DNA of 10,920 nt from Oscillospiraceae bacterium. Its GTDB lineage: Bacteria; Bacillota; Clostridia; Oscillospirales; Ruminococcaceae. Location of the stretch: contig RKCM01000054.1 in NCBI GenBank assembly GCA_014858325.1, positions 1 through 10,920 of the forward strand. The letters are read 5' to 3'. Of the stretch, positions 4,929 to 10,920 are shown in pieces (within the stretch, counting starts at the first letter, position 1; each line of letters opens with the position of its first letter). A program made the position numbers and the translations under genes. The notes under the pieces were generated by a model, which worked only from the letters and a program-made list of their open reading frames with translations, searched no databases and was not told where the DNA came from.

Positions 4929-6122
4929 ATGGATCTGCACGGAAAATGCGTCCTTTTGGGCGTGAGCGGCGGCATTGCCGCCTATAAAATGGCCAATGTG
5001 GCCAGTGCCCTCAAAAAACTGGGGGCAGATGTTGAGGTCATCATGACCAAAAACGCCACTCAGTTCATCACACCCCTCGTCTTTGAAACGCTGACGGGCC
5101 ACAAGTGCATGGTGGACACCTTCGACCGCGATTTCAAGTTTGAAGTCACCCACATCTCCCTCGCCAAAAAGGCAGACGTGATTTTAGTCGCCCCCGCCAC
5201 GGCCAATGTCATCGCCAAAATGGCCCACGGCATCGCCGACGATATGCTCACCACCGTGGTGCTGGCGGCCAAGTGCCCCAAGCTCGTCTCCCCTGCCATG
5301 AACACCGGGATGCTGGAGAACCCCATCACCCAGGACAACCTCCAGACCTTGGAGCACTACGGCTTCACCGTGATCCCCTCCGAAAGCGGCGTGCTGGCCT
5401 GCAAGGATGTGGGCAGCGGCCGCCTGCCCAAGGAGGACGTGCTCATCGAGCATATCCTCCACGCCATCGCCCGGCCCAAGGACCTGGCGGGCCTGCGCAT
5501 CGCCGTCACTGCCGGGCCCACCCAGGAGCCGCTGGACCCCGTGCGCTACCTGACCAACCACTCCACCGGCAAGATGGGCTATGCCGTGGCCCGTGCCGCC
5601 GCCATGCGGGGCGCAGAGGTCACCCTCATCCACGGCCCCACGGCGCTGCCGCCCGTCCGTTTCGTGGAGGATGTGCCCATCACCACGGCGCAGGATATGT
5701 ACGACGCCGTCACCAGCCGCTTTGATGCAATGGACGTCCTTGTGATGGCCGCCGCCGTGGCGGATTACCGCCCCGCCACCGTCGCGGACGATAAGATCAA
5801 AAAGAAGGACGGCGACCTGTCCATCCCGGTGGAGCGCACCGCCGACATTCTGGGCACCATCGGCCCCAAAAAGCAGGGGCAGTTCCTCTGCGGCTTCTCC
5901 ATGGAGACGCGGGACATGGTGGAGAACTCCGCCGCCAAGCTCCAGAAGAAGAACCTCGACATGGTGGTGGCCAACAACCTGAAGGTGGCCGGGGCCGGGT
6001 TTGGAGTGGACACCAATGTGGTCACCTTCATCACCCCGGACGGCACCCGGGAGCTGCCCCTCATGAGCAAATCCGACGTAGCCGACGCCATTCTGGATGA
6101 AATTTTGAAGCGGCGCAAATAA
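4929..6122 (+). CDS. coaBC: Bifunctional phosphopantothenoylcysteine decarboxylase/synthetase
   Basis: The 397-residue enzyme joins cysteine to 4'-phosphopantothenate (CoaB) and decarboxylates the product to 4'-phosphopantetheine (CoaC). The N-terminal flavoprotein domain (1-180) shows GVSGGIAAYK, the catalytic His75 in VTHISLAKKAD, APATAN (88-93), PAMN (122-125) and the clamp Cys158 in GVLACKDVGSGRLP. The C-terminal synthetase domain (about 188-397) shows TAGPTQEPLDPVRYLTNHSTGKMG, AAAVADY (274-280) and VVANNLKV. All expected active-site residues are present. AGGAGG (4915-4920) is eight bases before the ATG; the longer in-frame reading from 4704 runs through a repeat and is rejected. It is divergent from the coaX operon and convergent with murC. 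Its TAA stop coincides with the start of a palindromic repeat. Confidence 0.97.
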   Translation: MDLHGKCVLLGVSGGIAAYKMANVASALKKLGADVEVIMTKNATQFITPLVFETLTGHKCMVDTFDRDFKFEVTHISLAKKADVILVAPATANVIAKMAHGIADDMLTTVVLAAKCPKLVSPAMNTGMLENPITQDNLQTLEHYGFTVIPSESGVLACKDVGSGRLPKEDVLIEHILHAIARPKDLAGLRIAVTAGPTQEPLDPVRYLTNHSTGKMGYAVARAAAMRGAEVTLIHGPTALPPVRFVEDVPITTAQDMYDAVTSRFDAMDVLVMAAAVADYRPATVADDKIKKKDGDLSIPVERTADILGTIGPKKQGQFLCGFSMETRDMVENSAAKLQKKNLDMVVANNLKVAGAGFGVDTNVVTFITPDGTRELPLMSKSDVADAILDEILKRRK

Positions 6123-6170
6123 CCCTCTCCGGCGCTTCGCGCCAGCTCCCCCGAAGGGGGAGCCCTTGGC
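6121..6170 (+). repeat. Palindromic repeat, copy 3 (forward)
   Basis: It starts AACCCTCTC at the stop codon of coaBC. It contains hairpin GGCGC-TTC-GCGCC and then GCTCCCCC-GAA-GGGGGAGC. The second hairpin region is identical to copy 4 over 23 bases. Confidence 0.8.
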
Positions 6171-6205
6171 AGAGCGGGCAGCTTCCTGCTTTTTTCCAAA
6201 ACAAC

Positions 6206-6257
6206 AAAGCCCTGTTCCCGGACTTGCAAACTGTGCAAGCCGAAGAGCAGGGCTTTT
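6206..6257. terminator. Bidirectional terminator between coaBC and murC
   Basis: AAAGCCCTG (6206-6214) pairs with CAGGGCTTT (6248-6256), with an inner CTTGCA/TGCAAG helix. T-rich sequence follows on both strands (TTTTCGTATTT on plus, TTTGTTGTTTT on minus). It lies between two convergent genes and between repeat copies 3 and 4. Confidence 0.8.
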
Positions 6258-6283
6258 CGTATTTCGTACAAACAAAATCTCTT

Positions 6284-6340
6284 CGCCAGAGGCTCCCCCT
6301 TCGGGGGAGCTGGCATCGCGCAGCGATGACTGAGAGGGTT
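6284..6340 (-). repeat. Palindromic repeat, copy 4 (reverse)
   Basis: On the minus strand it begins AACCCTCTCAGTC within the murC stop codon. It then has hairpin CATCGC-TGC-GCGATG and GCTCCCCC-GAA-GGGGGAGC. With copy 3 it forms an inverted pair (6121-6340) around the terminator. Confidence 0.8.
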
Positions 6341-7709
6341 ACTCCACCATCATCTTGCTGGCCTTATAGATATCGCCGCAGCCCAGGGTGATGACGAGGT
6401 CGCCTTCGCGGGCATTCTGCTTCACCCACTGGGCCGCCTCCTCCAGGCTGTTCACCAGCACCGAGTTCGGGATCTCCTTGGCCAGCATGGCGCTGGTGAT
6501 GGAGGGGTCCACCGGCTCCCGGCTGCCCATGATGGGGGTGATGACCGCGATGTCGGGGATCTTGAGCACGTCCACAAAGTCCTGGAACAGCATCTTGGTG
6601 CGGCTGTATGTAAACGGCTGATGGACGGCGATGAGCCGCTTATAGCCCAGCTCCTTTGCGGTGTTGAGGGTGGCGCGCAGCTCGGTGGGGTGGTGGGCGT
6701 AATCATCCACCACCACGGCCCCGTTGCACTCGCCGTAGACCTCAAAGCGGCGGCCGGCCCCCTTGAAGCTGGCGGCGGCGGCAGCGCACTGCTCCACCGT
6801 CAGGCCCGCAAAGCGGCAGACGGCGCACATGGCCAGCGCGTTGTAGATGTTGTGGCGGCCCGGCACGGCCAGCCGGATGTGGCCGGTGATCTTGTTCCAC
6901 TCCTTGAGATCGAACTCAAAGAAGCCGGGCTTATACTCCTGCACATTGACAGCCTGATAATCGCCGTCGTTCTCGATACCGAAGGTGCGCACCCGGCGGT
7001 CCAGCGTGTACATGACGTCCATGGTGTTCTTGTCGTCGGCATTGGCAAAGATCATAAACTGGGTCATGAGGGCAAACCGCTTGAAGGCGAACTTCAGCTC
7101 GCCCATGCTGCCATAATAATCCAGATGGTCGTTGTCGATGTTCAGCACCACCGAGAGGTAGGGGGTGAGCTTCAGGAAGGTCTCGGCGAACTCGCAGGCC
7201 TCAATGACGATGTGGTCGCCGTCGCCGGCCTTGCCGTAGCCGTGGATGAGGGGCAGCTTGCCGCCGATGACGGCAGAGGGGTCCTTGCCCGCCAGCTCCA
7301 GCGCGGTGGTGATCATGGAAGTGGTGGTCGTCTTGCCGTGGGTGCCGGAAACGCAGATGCTCTCCTTATACAGGCGGCTGACATAGCCCAGCATCACGCT
7401 GCGCTCCACGGTAGGGATGCCGTAGGAGGCCGCCGCATTCAGCTCCACATTGTCCTTGGAGATGGCAGCCGAGTAGACCACCAGATCGGTGCCGATGATG
7501 TTGTCGGCACTGTGGCCCAGCGTGACCTTGATGCCCATCTCCCGCTCAGAGCGGATGATGCTGCCATCCAGCACGTCGCTGCCCGAGATCTCGTAGCCCT
7601 TGGCGGCCAGGATCTGGATCAGCGGATACATCCCGCTGCCGCCGCAGCCAATGAAGTGGATCTTTTTTACATGGTCCAGCAGATGCTGGGTGTAATCGGT
7701 AATGAACAT
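6339..7709 (-). CDS. murC: UDP-N-acetylmuramate--L-alanine ligase
   Basis: MurC is the cytoplasmic ATP-dependent ligase that adds L-alanine to UDP-MurNAc, the first amino-acid step of peptidoglycan precursor synthesis. The 456-residue product has the N-terminal UDP-binding motif GCGGSGM (21-27) and the ATP loop SGTHGKTTTT (121-130). It also has the Mur ligase motif EACEFAETFL with VVLNIDNDHLDYYG, and in the C-terminal domain VDDYAHHPTE and VHQPFTYSRT. Length and motif order are normal for MurC. The ATG at 7707-7709 lies eight bases after GGAGG; the in-frame TTG at 7722-7724 overlaps that ribosome site and is rejected. It is monocistronic, divergent from degV and convergent with coaBC. Its stop codon TAA overlaps the end of palindromic repeat copy 4. 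Confidence 0.97.
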   Translation of the reverse strand: MFITDYTQHLLDHVKKIHFIGCGGSGMYPLIQILAAKGYEISGSDVLDGSIIRSEREMGIKVTLGHSADNIIGTDLVVYSAAISKDNVELNAAASYGIPTVERSVMLGYVSRLYKESICVSGTHGKTTTTSMITTALELAGKDPSAVIGGKLPLIHGYGKAGDGDHIVIEACEFAETFLKLTPYLSVVLNIDNDHLDYYGSMGELKFAFKRFALMTQFMIFANADDKNTMDVMYTLDRRVRTFGIENDGDYQAVNVQEYKPGFFEFDLKEWNKITGHIRLAVPGRHNIYNALAMCAVCRFAGLTVEQCAAAAASFKGAGRRFEVYGECNGAVVVDDYAHHPTELRATLNTAKELGYKRLIAVHQPFTYSRTKMLFQDFVDVLKIPDIAVITPIMGSREPVDPSITSAMLAKEIPNSVLVNSLEEAAQWVKQNAREGDLVITLGCGDIYKASKMMVE

Positions 7710-7775
7710 AAAGGCAACCTCCAATATTCAAACGGCCGCAGGGCGCACCGCATCCATTTTATAGTGACACCTCTT

Positions 7776-7781
7776 ATTATA
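7776..7781 (-). promoter_or_regulatory. Probable -10 element of the murC promoter
   Basis: A perfect TATAAT on the minus strand lies about 67 bases before the murC start, in an AT-rich stretch. At 17 bases upstream the -35 is only TTTATT, so the promoter is weak or depends on an activator. The leader would contain a nine-codon reading frame (ATG near 7757, peptide MDAVRPAAV) that ends just before the murC ribosome site. Confidence 0.45.
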
Positions 7782-7954
7782 TAATTTTTGGGCGACAAAA
7801 TAAACACCTCCGAACGAATTTTCGGAAAGAGCCAGAAATTTGCCCTTTCTTTTGTGATAACTGTACAGAAACCGCAAAAATCGCCGCTTTTTTCGGGTCC
7901 TTCACAGAAGATTTACAATTCATCAGGATTATTAGCTAACTTTTCTGAATCATT

Positions 7955-7965
7955 TGTGGTATAGT
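7955..7965 (+). promoter_or_regulatory. Probable extended -10 promoter of degV
   Basis: TGGTATAGT is a TGn-extended -10 (TATAGT, 7960-7965) about 65 bases before the degV start. No good -35 lies at the usual distance, which is common for extended -10 promoters. The rest of the gap 7782-7954 holds a small hairpin (TCCGAA/TTCGGA near 7808-7826) and nothing else I recognise. Confidence 0.45.
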
Positions 7966-8030
7966 AGGGTATATTCTTTTGATTTTTGCCGCAGCGCAGC
8001 GCTGCCCGGCCAGAAAAGAGGAGATCCCTG

Positions 8031-8876
8031 TTGAATATCAAGATCACCGCCGACAGCACCTGCGACCTGAGCCCGGCCCTTGTGCAGGAATGGAACCTTT
8101 CCCTCATGCCCATGCACATCCTCATGGGGGAGGAGAGCTATCTGGACGGCGTCACCATCTGCCCCGCCGATGTATTCACCCGTGTCCAGAATGGCGGCAA
8201 AATGCCCAAATCCGCCGCCGCCAACCTTGTGGAATACGCTGAATTCTTCGAGCCCTTCGCCCGGGAGTACGACGCCGTCCTCCACATTTCCGTCAGCAGC
8301 AAGCTCTCGTCCTGCTGTCAGAACGCCCGTCTTGCTGCCCAGCAGTTCGAGAACGTTTTTGTCGTGGACAGCCAGAACATCTGCACCGGGCAGGGCTATC
8401 TCGTCGCTCGCGCGGCCAAATGGGCCGCCGACGGCCTCAGCGCCCAGAACATCTGTATGCGGCTGCAGAACCTCACCAAGCGGGTGGAGCTGAGTTTTGT
8501 GCTCAACCAGCTGGACTACATGGCCAAAAGCGGCCGCTGCTCCGGCGTGCTGGCCTTTGGAGCCAATCTGTTGGGCATCAAGCCCAGCCTTGCCATCGTG
8601 GATGGCGAGCTGAAAGTAGTCAAAAAGTATCGCGGCAGCCTGCCCATCTGCGTGGGCAAGTACATCACCGACCAGCTCGATGGCCGCGACGACATCGACC
8701 GCAGCCTGGTCTTCCTTTCCTCCTGCCAGCCCAAGCCCGGCTGCATAGAGGCCGTGAAAGCGGGCCTAAAAAAATACGGCGGCTTTGAGCAGGTCATCGA
8801 GACCGACATCGGCACCACCATCGGCGGCTACTCCGGCCCCGGGACGATCGGCATTGTTTTTGCACGGAAGGCGTAA
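8031..8876 (+). CDS. DegV family fatty-acid-binding protein
   Basis: The 281-residue product begins NIKITADSTCDLSPALVQEW, the DegV signature with the DST-x-DL strand. It continues with VSSKLSSCCQNARLAAQQFENVFVVDSQNICTGQGYLV and FVLNQLDYMAKSGRCSGV, both typical of the family. A C-terminal GxxxGPGTIGIVF-type ending follows. DegV/FakB proteins bind a fatty acid and present it to the kinase FakA for incorporation into phospholipid; no FakA is encoded here. I place the start at TTG 8031-8033: AGAGGAG (8017-8023) is seven bases upstream and the protein then begins exactly where family members do. An ATG 15 codons earlier lacks a ribosome site. The gene is followed by a strong terminator. Confidence 0.93.
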   Translation: MNIKITADSTCDLSPALVQEWNLSLMPMHILMGEESYLDGVTICPADVFTRVQNGGKMPKSAAANLVEYAEFFEPFAREYDAVLHISVSSKLSSCCQNARLAAQQFENVFVVDSQNICTGQGYLVARAAKWAADGLSAQNICMRLQNLTKRVELSFVLNQLDYMAKSGRCSGVLAFGANLLGIKPSLAIVDGELKVVKKYRGSLPICVGKYITDQLDGRDDIDRSLVFLSSCQPKPGCIEAVKAGLKKYGGFEQVIETDIGTTIGGYSGPGTIGIVFARKA

Positions 8877-8929
8877 AGACCCTCCGACGCATACGCCCCG
8901 CCGCATCGTTTTTATCCAGTTTTGAACAG

Positions 8930-8987
8930 CAGCACCCCCGCCATGTGGAAAATCTGGCCACAGGCGGGGGTGCTGTTGTTTATTTTA
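8930..8987 (+). terminator. Strong terminator of degV
   Basis: CAGCACCCCCGCC (8930-8942) pairs with GGCGGGGGTGCTG (8963-8975), with an inner TGTGG/CCACA helix, followed by TTGTTTATTTT. The T-tract includes the stop codon of the opposing lipoprotein gene, so it probably also stops transcription from the minus strand, though the U-run there is poor. Confidence 0.9.
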
Positions 8988-10596
8988 CAATTGTTAAGTC
9001 CTCTGGCTGAAATCCATATTTTATCCAGTCACCGTTTTGATAAATCAGTCCGATTACAATATCATCCTTTTCTTCCATCACCAACACGTTTGCTCCTTCT
9101 TGTGCCCGCTCCTTTTTGTTGTATGGTTCAGGCCAATAGTCGCTCAATTGGTGATATTTTGCCACATATTCACCTATTCTGGTAGCACTTTTAACATCCA
9201 GTTCCCAATAAGGAACCGTAACAAAATTGTGAGCGTTAATAATAGTTTCTTCTCCCGTGTCCAAATTTTTAACCGTCAGATATCCTGTCGCGTAGTGATG
9301 GCCTTGATCCGTTAAATTCTGGTCTATCACTTCAATTTTCGTTTTATGTGCCAGCACTCCATTTTTAACATAGAACTGTTTATCTTTTTGATAGGTTGGC
9401 ACTGTCCACTGTGTCGTTGCAAAATGTATATCGCTCGCCGGATCATAAGCACCAAAATCCGGGTACCGCTCAACCGCCGCATACCCTATCACGCCAATAT
9501 AATTTACACTTGAATCGGTCGCCCACGTCGGAATTTCCTTTTTGGTTCCGTCGTACTCTACTACGTCCTCTGCTACGGTCAGTAATGGAGTTTTTTCTTT
9601 ATCCGGCGTTGTGACATTGACCCAAACCCAATAATTTGGTGCAATTTCCGCCAACTCCGTTGTAAATGAGGTGATTTCTTGTCGGACTGCATACCATTCC
9701 CTCAGCGCATCCAAATCACCCGTCAATGCCGCCGTATACTTTTCTGATAATTCCTCGCTCCAGATATTGATTGTGGTCAGTCCTGTATGCCCTTTTTCGA
9801 TGGTATAGTTCAGTCCATACTTTTCCTGAATAGCCTTCTCCAACAAATAAATTGTTCGGGCATCATCCGTCTGATGCTTCTTTAAAAATTCATCTTCCTT
9901 CACCGTATACTCTGCCATGGCATAAAGACATTTTGCGCCATTTTCGGAGCTTTTCTGAACATTATTTCCCGTTAGAATATCTCCATTCGGGCCAATTTTA
10001 GAAAGTGCTCTTTCTGTCTGATTCGCCGCATTCATCTCTACGGTTACTTCGTAATTACCCGGCGTTACAATTTGCTCAAAACCTCTTCCAAATTCAGCTT
10101 TTGCCTGCCCGGAGTAAACTTTTACCTTTTTCTGCTCCTGATATCCATTTTGCGAGCGCGAAAAAGCAACGTCAAGCTGAATATTATCCGGAAGATTGGT
10201 TTCTATCATCACATCGGGTTCCTCATTCTCCCCTTCAAAATGAATCTTGATGTACGCTTCCAGTTGTTCTAATTGATAATACGTTATTACAATTTTGGTG
10301 TTGACATCTATCTTGTCTTTTGCTTTGAAATCCGATTTTCCATCAACTTGAATGTCTGCTACCTTGTTCTCGTTTTGCGCGTCTACCGTATCAACTACGT
10401 TTGTTTTCAAATTATCAAAACCCGCGTCTTTCAGTTCTGAGACAACCGCTTGATAATCCCGCCCAAGCACACTATCCCCATCAAATGGAATTTCATTTTT
10501 CTTTGCACATCCTTGTAGAGACAGTGATACCACTACTACGAAAATAATTGTACCCAACGTACCGCCCCATGTTCTTCCAAAACAATTCCCCATCAT
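8980..10596 (-). CDS. Large lipoprotein with PASTA-like domain, function unknown
   Basis: The product is 538 residues. A signal segment (GTLGTIIFVVVVSLSLQGC) ends in lipobox LQGC with Cys30, so the protein is probably anchored outside the membrane. Residues about 40-110 look like a PASTA-type fold: FDGDSVLGRDYQAVVSELKDAGF, then a strand region with DVNTKIVITYY. Later parts (GFEQIVTPGNYEVTVEM near 180-200 and a Trp/Tyr-rich C-terminal half with ATGYLTVKNLDTGEE) are beta-rich and not recognised. PASTA-like domains usually bind cell wall or proteins; no enzyme motif is visible. Base use is AT-rich (22 G+C of 60 in 9001-9060, against 46 of 60 in coaBC 5461-5520), suggesting acquisition. AAGG precedes the ATG at 10594-10596; ATG at 10591-10593 or GTG at 10600-10602 are alternatives. 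Confidence 0.75.
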   Translation of the reverse strand: MMGNCFGRTWGGTLGTIIFVVVVSLSLQGCAKKNEIPFDGDSVLGRDYQAVVSELKDAGFDNLKTNVVDTVDAQNENKVADIQVDGKSDFKAKDKIDVNTKIVITYYQLEQLEAYIKIHFEGENEEPDVMIETNLPDNIQLDVAFSRSQNGYQEQKKVKVYSGQAKAEFGRGFEQIVTPGNYEVTVEMNAANQTERALSKIGPNGDILTGNNVQKSSENGAKCLYAMAEYTVKEDEFLKKHQTDDARTIYLLEKAIQEKYGLNYTIEKGHTGLTTINIWSEELSEKYTAALTGDLDALREWYAVRQEITSFTTELAEIAPNYWVWVNVTTPDKEKTPLLTVAEDVVEYDGTKKEIPTWATDSSVNYIGVIGYAAVERYPDFGAYDPASDIHFATTQWTVPTYQKDKQFYVKNGVLAHKTKIEVIDQNLTDQGHHYATGYLTVKNLDTGEETIINAHNFVTVPYWELDVKSATRIGEYVAKYHQLSDYWPEPYNKKERAQEGANVLVMEEKDDIVIGLIYQNGDWIKYGFQPEDLTIVK

Positions 10597-10628
10597 TTTC
10601 ACCTTCGCTAGTTTTTTACTTGATTTTT

Positions 10629-10657
10629 ATTATACTAAAGCCGTTCCAAAACAGCAA
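10629..10657 (-). promoter_or_regulatory. Promoter of the large lipoprotein gene
   Basis: On the minus strand TTGCTG (10652-10657), a 17-base spacer and TATAAT (10629-10634) lie about 33 bases before the ATG. The stretch 10658-10774 upstream holds nothing else I recognise. Confidence 0.65.
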
Positions 10658-10774
10658 TTCACAAAGGAACCAAAAAGCATTCCCAAATTTCGACATTAAA
10701 AATCCCCGCTACGCCATTCACACAGCTTTCGTACTGATTCCACACGGTTCAAGTCGTCCAAGGAACAAATAACA

Positions 10775-10816
10775 ACAAGCAAAAACCGCCCTGAGATTTC
10801 TCTCAGAGCGGTTTTC
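10775..10816 (-). terminator. Terminator of the rRNA operon
   Basis: On the minus strand CCGCTCTGAG (10802-10811) pairs with CTCAGGGCGG (10786-10795) around a six-base loop. It is flanked by AAAA before and TTTTTGCTTGTTG after, and begins a few bases past the 5S 3' end. Confidence 0.9.
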
Positions 10817-10821
10817 CATTG

Positions 10822-10920
<99 letters not shown>

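Noticed and set aside
5184..6275. 363-codon minus-strand frame opposite coaBC
   Set aside because: It is antisense to coaBC, which has all its active-site motifs, and its translation is Gly/His-rich shadow sequence.
6621..7784. 387-codon plus-strand frame opposite murC
   Set aside because: Antisense to an intact murC, with no ribosome site or recognisable domain.

Overview
The window looks like chromosome from a high-GC gut Firmicute of the Faecalibacterium/Gemmiger/Subdoligranulum type (Oscillospiraceae). This is inferred from GC-rich housekeeping genes, AGGAGG ribosome binding sites, Firmicutes family proteins (DegV, an ECF S component, type III pantothenate kinase, a probable dipicolinate synthase) and palindromic intergenic repeats beginning AACCCTCTC.

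Layout. 1-170: 5' end of a probable dipicolinate synthase subunit A gene, minus strand. 236-1081: an AT-rich toxin-antitoxin module of the HigB/Gp49-HigA type, minus strand. It has its own promoter and terminator, plus a 26-codon reading frame that bridges toxin and antitoxin. 1120-1731: a small secreted lipoprotein with a near-consensus promoter and a terminator. 1834-4575: a minus-strand operon of type III pantothenate kinase (coaX), a Gfo/Idh/MocA oxidoreductase and an ECF S component probably for pantothenate. 4576-4928: divergent control region with a pair of palindromic repeats. 4929-6122: coaBC on the plus strand. 6121-6340: a second repeat pair enclosing a bidirectional terminator. 6339-7709: murC, minus strand. 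7710-8030: divergent promoters. 8031-8876: a DegV fatty-acid-binding protein. 8930-8987: strong terminator. 8980-10596: a large AT-rich lipoprotein with a PASTA-like domain, minus strand. 10775-10920: terminator and 3' part of a 5S rRNA, minus strand, the end of an rRNA operon that continues outside the window.

How it works together. The core is a coenzyme A block: probable pantothenate uptake (S component), phosphorylation (CoaX), then cysteine coupling and decarboxylation (CoaBC), transcribed divergently from one control region. MurC makes the UDP-MurNAc-L-Ala step of cell-wall synthesis, and DegV binds fatty acids for lipid synthesis. The toxin-antitoxin module and the large lipoprotein are much more AT-rich than their neighbours and look acquired.

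The most unusual observations are the (NDNDNA)2 mini-ORF coupling toxin to antitoxin, the missing normal start codon of the toxin, the two inverted repeat pairs that bracket coaBC and abut the stop codons of two convergent genes, and a 50-residue basic His/Arg tail on CoaX. I saw no CRISPR array, phage or complete insertion sequence. I do not claim a complete new defence system.
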